Origin: Spirochaetales bacterium
Lineage (GTDB): Bacteria; Spirochaetota; Spirochaetia; Treponematales; UBA12059
Length of the DNA stretch: 33,889 nt
Assembly: GCA_016928955.1 (NCBI GenBank)
Contig: JAFGJV010000024.1
Coordinates: 1 to 33,889 of the forward strand
Direction of reading: 5' to 3'
A program made the translations under genes and the position numbers. The notes beneath the pieces were generated by a model. It had not been told where the DNA came from. It was given only the letters and a program-made list of their open reading frames with translations, and searched no databases. Shown piece after piece: positions 7,866-16,089 of this stretch; position 1 is the stretch's first letter; each line of letters begins with the position of its first letter.

Positions 7866-8777
7866 TCAGAATACGCCGGGCAGAGCCAGTTCCAGCAGGT
7901 ATCCCAAGACCCATGCAGCGTCCATCAGGATGAAAATCCTGGATATTCCACCCATGGTGGGACCTTTGGTAAGGTGCGAGTAGCCGCGTTCGCGCATGGC
8001 CGCCAGCGTAAGAAACGCGGGAAGGGCAGCCACGGGCAGGGTAAGGGCAAGCGCGCGCGGGGCAATGCCGGCCGCCGCGAGGCCCAGGCCGGCGCACCAC
8101 GCGGCGGCTAGCTGGACGTAGATGGCCAGGGGCGCCAGGGCTGGCCCCAACTTGATGGCCAGGGTGCGCCTGCCGGATGCCGCGTCGCCTTCAATGTCGC
8201 AGGCGTTGTTGGCCGACAGGATGGCGCCTATGCAGAAACATTGGGGAAGTGACGCGAGAAGCGCCCGCCAGTCCGCAGCGCCGCCGAGTATGCGGACGGC
8301 TATCAGGAAAAACACGGTGCCAAGGAAGCCCCCGGCAAAGAGCTCGCCCAGGGCCGTGGACGACAGGGGCCTGGGTCCCGCGCTGTACAGAAAGCCAACC
8401 AGTAGCGACGCTCCCCCGGCCACGAGCACCGCAAAACCGGCCCGGAAGGCCAGGGCGGTCCCCAGCGCCATGGCCAGGGCAAAGCAGGCGGCGCTCACTC
8501 CCAGGGCTGCTCCCGGGCTGACTCCCTCGTGGACAAGTACCTTGCCCTCTTCGCGGTTGAAGCGCGCGTCGTCCACGTTGCGGTACCAATCAAAGTAGCT
8601 GTTAAAGCCCGTGGTGCCCATGTCCACCGCCAGGGCCGCCGCAAGGAGCATGGCTGCGTCTAGCAGGTTGATGGACGACCGCGTCCACAGGACGTACAGC
8701 GCGGCAAGGGTATAGGTACCCAGGCTGACTATCTTGGTCCTGAGTTCCACAATGCCCGCGAACTGCCTGAATGTCAT
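7866..8777 (-). CDS. UbiA-family prenyltransferase, MenA-like
   Basis: This integral membrane protein of about 303 residues resembles 1,4-dihydroxy-2-naphthoate prenyltransferase (MenA) and other UbiA-superfamily enzymes, which join a polyprenyl diphosphate to an aromatic or sugar acceptor. The first Asp-rich motif is around NSYFDWYRNVDD (Asn59, Asp63). The second reads NNACDIEGDAASGRRTLA and is close to the MenA form NNxRDxxxDxxxGKRTLA. Eight or nine membrane helices are evident. The start at 8777 follows homology and a weak GGTGG. The frame stays open to 8930 without support. No other quinone-synthesis gene is nearby, so the acceptor is unknown. It is transcribed in the same direction as the sugar operon, 202 nt ahead of it, with no convincing terminator in between. 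Confidence 0.8.
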   Translation of the reverse strand: MTFRQFAGIVELRTKIVSLGTYTLAALYVLWTRSSINLLDAAMLLAAALAVDMGTTGFNSYFDWYRNVDDARFNREEGKVLVHEGVSPGAALGVSAACFALAMALGTALAFRAGFAVLVAGGASLLVGFLYSAGPRPLSSTALGELFAGGFLGTVFFLIAVRILGGAADWRALLASLPQCFCIGAILSANNACDIEGDAASGRRTLAIKLGPALAPLAIYVQLAAAWCAGLGLAAAGIAPRALALTLPVAALPAFLTLAAMRERGYSHLTKGPTMGGISRIFILMDAAWVLGYLLELALPGVF

Positions 8778-9080
8778 GCCCGCCACCATACGACTCATGA
8801 GCCGCCGGGCGCAAGAGAGTACCCATGCTTGGCGGGATTTTGGGCAAGGCGACTCCCGCGTGTCCGGGCTCTCTACTGACCTTCCCTTGCTGGCTCGGGT
8901 GCGTAGGTCGTGATAGAGGCTTCTTGACAACTAAACCGGTTTAATATACGGTTGCTCGTATGGCGTCTGCGCTGGCAGACGGTCAAGAATGTTTGCATGA
9001 AGCGGCATATAGTCCTATCGTTATGCCGTGCGCACGCTTCCGTAGCGGAGCGTCATCCTCCTGCCTCCAGGCGGTGACCC
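8778..9080. other. Divergent intergenic region (303 nt)
   Basis: This gap separates the minus-strand UbiA-family gene from the plus-strand alpha-glucan phosphorylase. It carries the palindrome and promoter-like boxes at 8924-8950. The part next to the UbiA-family gene keeps an open frame but shows no start signal. No RNA gene or repeat is recognisable in the remainder. Confidence 0.6.
8924..8950 (+). promoter_or_regulatory. Promoter with embedded LacI-type palindrome before glgP
   Basis: The perfect 12-bp palindrome TAAACCGGTTTA (8932-8943) has the central CG characteristic of LacI-family operators. It sits immediately after a consensus -35 TTGACA (8924-8929) and before TATACG (8945-8950). 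The 15-nt spacing is shorter than the optimum of 17. Binding here would block RNA polymerase. Its arms match the candidate operator at 7735-7748. That the LacI protein encoded at 3226-4251 binds it is inference. Confidence 0.5.
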
Positions 9081-11618
9081 ATGAAAATACTTACGCATAC
9101 CGTAAAACCCAAGATTCCGGAAGCGCTGGCTCCGCTTGAGGAAATGGCGCACAATCTGTGGATTTCGTGGAATTTCGACGCGATCATGCTTTTTATCCGG
9201 CTGGATTACGACGTGTGGGCCCAGTCCAGCCAGAACCCGGCCAAGATGCTCGGCATGGTTTCCCAGGAGCGCTACGACGCGGTGGCCGCGGACGATTCCT
9301 TCCTGGCGGCCCTGAAGGAAACCTACGCCAAATTCCTGGCGTACAAAAACCGGCCCACGTGGTACAAGGGCGACTACACGGACTCCGTTGCCTATTTTTC
9401 CATGGAGTACGGCATGGATCCCTCCCTGCCGACCTATTCCGGCGGGCTCGGCATTCTGTCCGGCGACCATCTGAAAACCAGCTCGGACCTGGGCCTTCCC
9501 CTGGTAGCCGTTGGCTTGCTGTACAGGCAGGGCTATTTCCGGCAGTATCTGAACGCCGACGGCTTCCAGCAGGAAGAGTATCCGGAGAATGACTGGTACA
9601 ACATGCCGGTCCGCCGCTGCGAGAGTGTGAACGGCGAACCCACCAAGATAGCCGTGGAGATAGCCGGGGAGCACATCGTGGCCCAGGTGTGGGAAGTCAG
9701 CGTGGGGCGCACCGCGCTGTACCTTCTGGACACCAACATAGACGAGAACACGCCGGCCAACCGCCTGATTACCGCCACCCTGTACGGCGGCGACAAGGAC
9801 ATGCGCATACGGCAGGAAATCCTCCTGGGCATAGGCGGCATCCGCGCGCTCAGGGCCGTGGGCGTCAATCCGGCGGTCACGCACATGAACGAGGGGCACG
9901 CGGCCTTCCTGGCCCTGGAGCGCATCCGGGAACTGATGAGTTCCAAGGCCATGAGCTTTGCCGAGGCCGTGCAGGCCCTCTGGGCCACCAATATCTTCAC
10001 CACCCACACGCCCGTGCCCGCCGGCAACGAGCGTTTCGGCGTCGACCTTCTGGAAAAATACTTCAAGGGCTGGGCCCACGAGCTCGGCATCGAGTGGAAG
10101 GCTTTCCTGGGACTCGGGCGCGAGAACCCCGCTGACGACGCCGAGCCGTTCTGCATGACGGTGCTCGCCCTGCGGATGTCCGCGTACGCCAACGGCGTGG
10201 CCGAGCTTCACGGCGTGGTGTCGCGCGACATGTGGCGGAAGCTATGGCCGGGGCTGGACGCCGCCGAGATACCCATAGGCCACGTCACCAACGGCGTCCA
10301 CCCGCGCACCTGGATATCGTCGCCCATGCTAGAGCTCCTTGACCGGTATTTCGGGCCGCGCTTCGAGGAAGACCCGACCAACCTGGCCACCTGGGACCGC
10401 ATAGACCGGGTAAGCGACGAGGAACTGTGGCGCACGCACGAGCGGCGCCGCGAGCGGCTGGTGGTGTTCGCCCGGGACCGCCTGCGCAGGCAGATGCGCC
10501 GCGTCGGCATCACCGAGAAGGGGCTCGTGCGGGCCGACGACGCCTTGTCGCCTTCCATACTCACCCTGAGTTTTGCCAGGCGCTTTGCCACCTACAAGCG
10601 CGGCAACCTGCTCCTCTCCGACCCGGACCGCCTCCTAAGGCTCCTCTCCGACAGGGACAGGCCCGTGCAGATCATCTTTGCAGGCAAGGCCCACCCGCAC
10701 GACCTGCCGGGCAAGGAGATCATCAAGGAACTGGTGCATTTCTCCCGCAGGGACGACGTGTTCGGCCGTATCGTATTCCTGGAAGACTACGACATGACCA
10801 TGGCGCGTTACATGACCAGCGGTTCCGACGTATGGCTCAATACGCCCCGCCGGCCCCTTGAGGCGTCCGGCACGTCGGGCATGAAGGCGGGCATGAACGG
10901 GGTCCTGAACTGCTCCATACTGGACGGCTGGTGGGCTGAGGGCTACGACCCCGAGCTCGGCTGGGCCATAGGCAAGGGTGAGGAGTACGGAGACACGGAC
11001 ATGCAGGACGAGGTGGAGTCCAAGGACCTGTACGACCTTCTGGAGCGCGAAATCGTCCCCACGTTCTATGACAGGGGCAGGGACGGCTTGCCGCGAGACT
11101 GGATACGCATGATGAAGAATTCCATCCGCGACACGGGCAAGCGCTTCTGCACCCACCGCATGCTGATGGAATACACGGACCAGTACTACCTCCCGGCCCT
11201 GGACAACGCGCGCCGGCTCAGGGAGGGCGACTATCAGGCCGCCAAGGACGTATCCGCCTACATGGACCGCGCCCGCAAAGACTGGCACAGCGTGGCCGTT
11301 GAGGATATCCGGACCACAGCCAAGCCGGTGATGGAACGGGGCGACACCGTGACGATAGAAGCCAGGGTCCGGACGGGCGGCCTGGAGCCAGAAGCGCTCC
11401 GCGTGGAATTGTTCCACGGACCCGTATCCAGCACCGGCGAGATCTACGATGCCACCAGGGTGGAGATGAAAGCCGGAAACGCCCAGGGCGGGGCCTACGA
11501 GTATGTGGTGACCGTGGAATGCCAGACTACGGGCAAGCACGGCTATGCGGTCAGGGTTTTGCCCAGGCACGCTGACCTGGTTCACCCCTTCATACCCGGC
11601 ATGGTCAAATGGGCATGA
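9081..11618 (+). CDS. glgP: Alpha-glucan (glycogen/maltodextrin) phosphorylase
   Basis: This cytoplasmic GT35 phosphorylase has 845 residues and removes glucose units from alpha-1,4-glucans as glucose 1-phosphate, using pyridoxal phosphate. The N-terminal LEEMAHNLWISWN region is the DUF3417 domain found in the Thermotoga/archaeal-type subfamily. The core has VAYFSMEYGMDPSLPTYSGG, THMNEGHAAF and the cofactor-binding segment EASGTSGMKAGMNG with Lys602. The length is normal for this subfamily. AGGCGG lies 6 nt before the ATG. It stands alone, with its own promoter/operator region upstream and a strong terminator downstream at 11650. The palindrome at 8932-8943 suggests control by the LacI regulator of the sugar operon. 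Confidence 0.95.
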   Translation: MKILTHTVKPKIPEALAPLEEMAHNLWISWNFDAIMLFIRLDYDVWAQSSQNPAKMLGMVSQERYDAVAADDSFLAALKETYAKFLAYKNRPTWYKGDYTDSVAYFSMEYGMDPSLPTYSGGLGILSGDHLKTSSDLGLPLVAVGLLYRQGYFRQYLNADGFQQEEYPENDWYNMPVRRCESVNGEPTKIAVEIAGEHIVAQVWEVSVGRTALYLLDTNIDENTPANRLITATLYGGDKDMRIRQEILLGIGGIRALRAVGVNPAVTHMNEGHAAFLALERIRELMSSKAMSFAEAVQALWATNIFTTHTPVPAGNERFGVDLLEKYFKGWAHELGIEWKAFLGLGRENPADDAEPFCMTVLALRMSAYANGVAELHGVVSRDMWRKLWPGLDAAEIPIGHVTNGVHPRTWISSPMLELLDRYFGPRFEEDPTNLATWDRIDRVSDEELWRTHERRRERLVVFARDRLRRQMRRVGITEKGLVRADDALSPSILTLSFARRFATYKRGNLLLSDPDRLLRLLSDRDRPVQIIFAGKAHPHDLPGKEIIKELVHFSRRDDVFGRIVFLEDYDMTMARYMTSGSDVWLNTPRRPLEASGTSGMKAGMNGVLNCSILDGWWAEGYDPELGWAIGKGEEYGDTDMQDEVESKDLYDLLEREIVPTFYDRGRDGLPRDWIRMMKNSIRDTGKRFCTHRMLMEYTDQYYLPALDNARRLREGDYQAAKDVSAYMDRARKDWHSVAVEDIRTTAKPVMERGDTVTIEARVRTGGLEPEALRVELFHGPVSSTGEIYDATRVEMKAGNAQGGAYEYVVTVECQTTGKHGYAVRVLPRHADLVHPFIPGMVKWA

Positions 11619-11649
11619 CGCGGGCATGAAGAACGCGTGATTGGCATCA

Positions 11650-11679
11650 GGGCGGCTCCGTTTGGGGCCGCCCTTTTTG
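11650..11679 (+). terminator. Rho-independent terminator of glgP
   Basis: GGGCGGCTCC (11650-11659), loop GTTT, GGGGCCGCCC (11664-11673) and then TTTTTG form a classic 10-bp-stem terminator 32 nt after the glgP stop. Confidence 0.9.
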
Positions 11680-11698
11680 TCATGGTGCCGTGGTGATG

Positions 11699-11735
11699 AG
11701 CCAATTTCAAAAGTCTGTTACTTCTGAAATTGGCT
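11699..11735. repeat. Palindromic element, AGCCAATTTCAAAAG arms
   Basis: AGCCAATTTCAAAAG (11699-11713) pairs with CTTCTGAAATTGGCT (11721-11735), 14 of 15 positions, around TCTGTTA. It is followed by TTTGCG on the plus strand, so it could act as a weak second terminator. It shares the TTTCAAAA core with the repeats at 6214 and 11800. Confidence 0.7.
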
Positions 11736-11799
11736 TTGCGATTGCTCGTGGCTGTCTGCATGTTTCGCAGCCGCTACGCAAATCACGTCTCAATGTGTA

Positions 11800-11839
11800 G
11801 CTCTTTCAAAACTCGTCCGACTTTTGAAAGAGCCTTTTA
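11800..11839 (+). repeat. Palindromic element, GCTCTTTCAAAA arms
   Basis: GCTCTTTCAAAACTCG (11800-11815) and CGACTTTTGAAAGAGC (11818-11833) are 16-nt arms with one mismatch, separated by 2 nt. CTTTTAT follows, which gives a terminator-like look on the plus strand. It is the longest member of the TTTCAAAA palindrome family in the window. Confidence 0.7.
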
Positions 11840-11987
11840 TGTGAAAATTTTACACAATTTCCCGTTTCGCCGGTCCTGTGGCTTGGACTCATGGAGCCTG
11901 GCCAGTACTATGAATAGATACTGTTCGGGCATCCGGAGCGCACGCGCTTCCCGGCTTTCCCGAGCATCCCTACAACCGGAGGAGCCC

Positions 11988-13376
11988 ATGTCATCATTCG
12001 CCGCAATAGCCAACCCGCAGAGGAAGCACGACGCTGAACGCATGCTTGCCAAACTTGCCCACAGGGGAGGTACAGATAAACGGGTTTTTGAAGGCGGCGG
12101 GGCGTATGTATGCGCGTCTGAGCACGTATGGCCGCGCTGGTCGCCCTCCCTGCCCGCGGCATCGGCCTGGGTGGATACGCCGCCGCCCGATCTGACCCCC
12201 GATACCCTGGCGTCCTGGCCGCTGCCCTTTGCCCTGGCAGCGGCAACCGAGGGCGGCTTGTTGCTGGCGCGTGACAGGATGGGAGCCCGTCCGCTGTATT
12301 TCGGCTATTCGGACGGGGACCTGTGCGCGGCGACCGAGGTTAAGGCTTTGGCCGAGATCACCACGGACGTGCGCGAATTCCCGCCCGGTCACTATTACAC
12401 CAGCTCCGGAGGGTTTTGCCGTTTTGCCGAGGTCCGGGGCGTAGATATAGAAGAAAAAGACCCGGACTCCATTGCCAAGCGCTTGCGCTCGATTCTTGAG
12501 GAGGCCATAGGGCGCGTTACCCTGGCCGACGGCCTGGGCGTGTGGCTGTCGGGCGGCGTCGACTCGTCCGTCATCGCCTCCCTGGCCAGCTTGTCTGTGC
12601 CGTCGCTCCGGTCCTTTGTCATAGGTCTGCCCGGTTCCACGGACGTTGAATACGGCGGCATCATGGCCAGGCATCTGGGCATACGGCACCAGGCCGTAAC
12701 CGTCAGCCCGCAGGAACTTATTGCCGCGTTGCCTGATGCCATAGCTGCCCTGGAGTCCTTTGACGCCCTCCTGGTACGGTCCAGCGTGACCAACTGGCTG
12801 GTGTCGCGCATAGTGGCCGACCATGTGCCCGCGGTGCTGTCCGGGGAGGGCGGCGACGAGCTGTTCGCGGGCTACGAGTACATGAAGGCCATACCGGAGG
12901 AGAACCTGGCGGCCGAGCTCGGGTCCGCGGTTGCCAGCCTGTCCAACACGGCGTTCCAGCGGGTGGACCGCAGCGCCCACGCGCATGGCCTTGTGCCCCT
13001 GCTGCCCTTTGCCGACGCCGCCGTTACGGAGTACGCCCTGGGCATTCCCGTGTCTCTGAAACTCAAGGAGTGGAACGGCCGCCGGGTGGAAAAATGGATA
13101 CTCCGCAAGGCCGTGGAAGGCCTGGTCCCGGAGAACGTGCTGTGGAGGCCAAAAACCAAATTCTGGCAGGGCACCGGAGTGCAGGACATTTTGTCGGAAC
13201 ACGCCGAACGGAACGTGAGCGACGCGGATTTCCGGCGCGAGCGCGTGCTGCCCAACGGCTGGAGCCTGAACACCAAGGAAGAGCTCTGGTATTACCGCCT
13301 GTTTGCCGAGCGGCTTGGCGGGCTGGCTTCCTTGGACTGGATGGGCAGGACCAAGGGCGCGCCGGTTTCCAGCTGA
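11988..13376 (+). CDS. Asparagine synthetase-like protein lacking the glutaminase cysteine
   Basis: This 462-residue protein is related to AsnB-type asparagine synthetases. The C-terminal amidation domain looks intact: the PP-loop SGGVDS at 188-193 binds ATP, SGEGGDELFAGY starts at 285, and WRPKTKFWQGTG is near the end. The N-terminal class II glutaminase domain is degenerate. The protein begins MSSF where the family needs MCGI with Cys2 as nucleophile, the domain is short, and HRGGTD replaces HRGPD, though DRMGARPLYFG and EVKAL remain. The start is firm because GGAGG precedes the ATG by 5 nt. It probably uses free ammonia, or amidates or condenses another substrate (inference). It is a single gene, convergent with the next. 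Confidence 0.85.
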   Translation: MSSFAAIANPQRKHDAERMLAKLAHRGGTDKRVFEGGGAYVCASEHVWPRWSPSLPAASAWVDTPPPDLTPDTLASWPLPFALAAATEGGLLLARDRMGARPLYFGYSDGDLCAATEVKALAEITTDVREFPPGHYYTSSGGFCRFAEVRGVDIEEKDPDSIAKRLRSILEEAIGRVTLADGLGVWLSGGVDSSVIASLASLSVPSLRSFVIGLPGSTDVEYGGIMARHLGIRHQAVTVSPQELIAALPDAIAALESFDALLVRSSVTNWLVSRIVADHVPAVLSGEGGDELFAGYEYMKAIPEENLAAELGSAVASLSNTAFQRVDRSAHAHGLVPLLPFADAAVTEYALGIPVSLKLKEWNGRRVEKWILRKAVEGLVPENVLWRPKTKFWQGTGVQDILSEHAERNVSDADFRRERVLPNGWSLNTKEELWYYRLFAERLGGLASLDWMGRTKGAPVSS

Positions 13377-13405
13377 GCGCTGGCGGTGGGCGGGAAGCGT
13401 TGTGT

Positions 13406-14533
13406 CTACAGCGCGGCGACGCGGTCCAGGAACTCGACGACGCCGACCTCCATGAAGCCCCTGGTCAGGGCTTTTCCCCGGCTATTCGGGGTGACGACGA
13501 ATCGTTGCTGCACCCCCAGCGCGTCCGCGGCGTTGCCGGCTCCCCGGGGCGTCGCGTAAGCCGGCCGTAGGCGCCCTATGGCGCCTAGTACCGGCCGGCC
13601 GCTGTCGGCCACCAGGATGTCCAGGCCGGCTCCGTCCGCGCTGGCAAAGCAGTACGGCGACAGGCCGGTTCGGAGAACCCTGGCCGCCTGCTCAACGACA
13701 TAGGCCTGCCAACTTTGTTGGGTCGACCATTCACCCGCGTCAGGCAGGGCGCTTAAGGCAGCGGCCGCCAGGCCTTGGTCCCTCCACAGCCACGCGGCCG
13801 ACGTCCTGTACCTGCCGCCAGGAAACTGCGGCCGGTACGCGGGCAGGGCCCTGAGCAAGCCCAGGTCCGACAGCCTGGTCATAAGCCGGCATACGGTCGG
13901 GCGGGCAACGCCGGAACGGGCGGCCAGGCACAGTTCGTTAACCGCCTGCCCTTGGCTCGCGGCTATCATGGCCATGATGGTTGGCGTGGCTTCCACCGAC
14001 GGAGAACGCCCTCCCTGTCCGCGCACGGCCCGAGCAACGGATACCAGCCGTTCCCGGCACGCGGAGAGGGCCTGCCTGGCATCCCGGGCGCGCCACGCCT
14101 CCGGGAGGCCTCCCCGCTGCCAGTGTTCCCTCCAGGCTGCGTGGCCGACTTCAAACAGAGAAAAATACGGTAGCTCAAGCAACGGCCAGCCTTGGCTGGC
14201 AGGGAAGGGGCCGCCCACCAGGGCATACCTGGTCGTCCTCCCGCGGTTCTCCTCCAAGGCGGTCCGGGCTAACGCATCCAGCGCGAACTCCACGGTTTGC
14301 CCGCCCGCTCCGTCAATAATGCACACGCCACCGGCGGGAGCGGGGGATACAGCCAGCGCTTGAACCAAGCATGGATATTTGCCGTCCACCAGCGTCGCCC
14401 TGGACCCAAAACGGTCCGCAAGCTGGCGGCAAAAGGTCGTGGCTCCGCTCCCGGGCGCCGCCCGAATCAGGACGCAGGCATGGTTTCTGAGGGCAAACAG
14501 GGTGTCCGATAGGATGGAGCGTTGTATCAGCAC
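13406..14533 (-). CDS. Degenerate AAA_14/DUF4143-type ATPase-like protein
   Basis: This 375-residue protein has the layout of the AAA_14-DUF4143 family: an N-terminal P-loop domain, a winged-helix part and a C-terminal nuclease-fold-like part. Matching segments are LELPYFSLFEVGHAAWREHW followed by RGGLPEAW, and SGVARPTVCRLMTRLSDLGL then WLWRDQGLA. Key residues are lost. The Walker A region reads AAPGSGATT, with Ala31 where Lys is needed and Ala for the first Gly. Walker B ends IIDG rather than DE, and the late E-x-K position reads GAIGR. It therefore probably does not hydrolyse ATP in the usual way. The start is GTG at 14533 with no Shine-Dalgarno. TATACT lies just upstream, so a leaderless message is possible. 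Family functions are poorly known, and its partner is unknown. Confidence 0.6.
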   Translation of the reverse strand: MLIQRSILSDTLFALRNHACVLIRAAPGSGATTFCRQLADRFGSRATLVDGKYPCLVQALAVSPAPAGGVCIIDGAGGQTVEFALDALARTALEENRGRTTRYALVGGPFPASQGWPLLELPYFSLFEVGHAAWREHWQRGGLPEAWRARDARQALSACRERLVSVARAVRGQGGRSPSVEATPTIMAMIAASQGQAVNELCLAARSGVARPTVCRLMTRLSDLGLLRALPAYRPQFPGGRYRTSAAWLWRDQGLAAAALSALPDAGEWSTQQSWQAYVVEQAARVLRTGLSPYCFASADGAGLDILVADSGRPVLGAIGRLRPAYATPRGAGNAADALGVQQRFVVTPNSRGKALTRGFMEVGVVEFLDRVAAL

Positions 14534-14649
14534 GACATGAGCATAGTATAAAATTCAAAATACGGGGTTAAAATCTCAAAACCGGGAGTTTCAGCCTTAC
14601 AGTGGAGCATCTGGGAAGCTACACTTGTGGTGTTCCGGGAGGCCAAACA
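14534..14649. promoter_or_regulatory. Divergent promoter region (AT-rich)
   Basis: The 116-nt gap between the DUF4143-like gene (minus) and the GlpA-like gene (plus) is much more AT-rich than its neighbours. On the minus strand TATACT lies about 10 nt before the GTG start. On the plus side TACACT (14621-14626) follows TTACAG by 17 nt, a poor -35 match. GGGAGG precedes the GlpA-like ATG by about 6 nt. Confidence 0.35.
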
Positions 14650-16089
14650 ATGAAAACTGGATCGGGCCGCTATGATGTGTGCATCGTGGGGGCAGGGGTG
14701 TGCGGGGCCAACATAGCCCGGCGCCTGTCGGCTTACGAGCTGGATGTGGTGCTTGTGGACAAGTACGCGGACGTGTCGTTCGGGGTGTCCAAGGGCAACT
14801 CAGGCATCATTCACGGCGGTTTCCACCACGGCAGGCAGCATCTCAAGGCCCGGCTGGAGATTCAGGGCGCCATGATGTTCGACCGGCTCAGGCAGGAACT
14901 GGATTTTCCCTTCAAGCGCTGCGGGATCGTGGTGGCCGCTTTCCATGAGGACGAGATGCGCGCCATAGAGCAATTGTACATGCAGGGCGTGGACAACGGC
15001 GTGATAGGCATAGAAATGTGCTCGCGGGAACGCATGCTGGAGCTGGAGCCCAAACTGAACCCGGACGTGCTCGGCGGCCTGTGGGTGCCCGGGGGCGGCA
15101 TCGTGGAGCCGTACCGCTTCGTGTTCTCGCTGGTTGAGAGCGCGCGTAAAAACGGGGTGGAGCTGCTCACCGATTTCAAGGTGTCGGCGGCGGCTCGCTC
15201 GGGCGACGAGTGGACCGTGCGAGCCGAGGACGGCCGGTCCATCAAGGCCCGCTACGTGGTCAACGCGGCCGGCCTGTTCGCGGACGAGGTTTCAGCCGTG
15301 TTCGGCGCCGAGGAGTTTGCCATCAAGGCGCGGAAAGGCGAGTACTACCTCCTGGACCGCCTGTCCAAGGCCCGGACCGAACGCGTGGTTTTCCCCGTGC
15401 CCACCAGCGTGTCCAAGGGCATGCTGGTCATTCCCACGGTTGAGGGCACCGTGCTGATAGGACCCACGGCGGACATGGTCGACGACAAGGGCGACGCGGC
15501 CACCACGCGCGAGCATCTGGAGAAAATCCTGTCCTCGGCGCGCGCCATGATCCCCGCTATATCCGAAAACGACGTGATCACCAGCTTTGCCGGGCTCCGT
15601 CCTACCCTGGGCGACGATTTCTACATCGAGATGAGCAAGAAAGTTCCGGCCTTTGCGCAGGTGGCGGGCATACAGTCGCCGGGCCTGACGGCCAGCCCCG
15701 CCATCGGGGAATACGTCAAGGACCTACTCAAGAAAGCCGGCCTCAAGCTTAAAGAAAAGGTCGACTACGACCCGTTCGTAGGCAAGAGGCCGCACGTCAA
15801 GGACCTGTCGCCCTACGAGGTAGACCAGCTGGCCGCGGCGGACCCGGCGTACGCCAACATGGTGTGCCGCTGCGAGAAGGTGTCAGAGGCGGAGATCGTG
15901 GAAGCCGTGCGGGCGGGGCACACCACCCTGGACGGCATCAAGTATTTCACGCGTGCCCAGATGGGACGCTGCCAGGGCGGCTTCTGCACGTACAAGATCA
16001 TGAAGATCATCATGCGCGAGACTGGGCTGTCCTACAGTGACATCACCAAGAACGGCGGCGAGAGCCGCATGCTCAAGGACGAACTATGA
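14650..16089 (+). CDS. GlpA-like FAD-dependent glycerol-3-phosphate dehydrogenase with BFD Fe-S domain
   Basis: This flavoprotein of 479 residues has an N-terminal FAD Rossmann motif (VGAGVCGANIARRL), the DAO fold with SKGNSGIIHGGFHHG, and a C-terminal BFD-like [2Fe-2S] domain. The likely cluster ligands are Cys406, Cys408 (CRC), Cys441 and Cys446 (CQGGFC). This architecture is that of anaerobic glycerol-3-phosphate dehydrogenase relatives; L-2-hydroxyglutarate oxidase-like activity is an alternative. The start at 14650 is supported by GGGAGG. It overlaps the next gene by 4 nt (ATGA), and a DUF1667 gene follows. The same three-gene order is known next to glycerol genes in Thermotoga, so glycerol-3-phosphate oxidation with electron transfer through the partner is the best guess. 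No glpK or glpF is present here. Confidence 0.82.
   Translation: MKTGSGRYDVCIVGAGVCGANIARRLSAYELDVVLVDKYADVSFGVSKGNSGIIHGGFHHGRQHLKARLEIQGAMMFDRLRQELDFPFKRCGIVVAAFHEDEMRAIEQLYMQGVDNGVIGIEMCSRERMLELEPKLNPDVLGGLWVPGGGIVEPYRFVFSLVESARKNGVELLTDFKVSAAARSGDEWTVRAEDGRSIKARYVVNAAGLFADEVSAVFGAEEFAIKARKGEYYLLDRLSKARTERVVFPVPTSVSKGMLVIPTVEGTVLIGPTADMVDDKGDAATTREHLEKILSSARAMIPAISENDVITSFAGLRPTLGDDFYIEMSKKVPAFAQVAGIQSPGLTASPAIGEYVKDLLKKAGLKLKEKVDYDPFVGKRPHVKDLSPYEVDQLAAADPAYANMVCRCEKVSEAEIVEAVRAGHTTLDGIKYFTRAQMGRCQGGFCTYKIMKIIMRETGLSYSDITKNGGESRMLKDEL

Larger units (their letters stand above)
11619..11987. other. Intergenic region with terminator and two palindromes (369 nt)
   Basis: After the glgP terminator this gap holds two long AT-rich inverted repeats (11699-11735 and 11800-11833), then about 150 nt before the asparagine synthetase-like start. 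An open frame from 11730 runs into that gene. Its product up to 11987 has no recognisable domain, and the good ribosome-binding site favours 11988. I see no tRNA-like fold. Confidence 0.55.

Noticed and set aside
9021-10211. 396-codon open frame on the minus strand
   Set aside because: It lies antisense to glgP, which has clear family motifs throughout. The antisense product shows no recognisable motif.
11730-11987. N-terminal extension of the asparagine synthetase-like frame
   Set aside because: It runs through a palindromic repeat, encodes no known domain, and GGAGG with correct spacing supports 11988.
11994-13202. 402-codon open frame on the minus strand
   Set aside because: It lies antisense to the asparagine synthetase-like gene, is rich in Gly, Gln, Arg and His, and has no domain. 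It is a typical GC-rich shadow frame.
14560-14590. Possible further LacI site (AAAC-CGGGA-GTTT) before the GlpA-like gene
   Set aside because: The arms are only 4 bp and the spacing differs from both better candidates. The match is too weak to claim.
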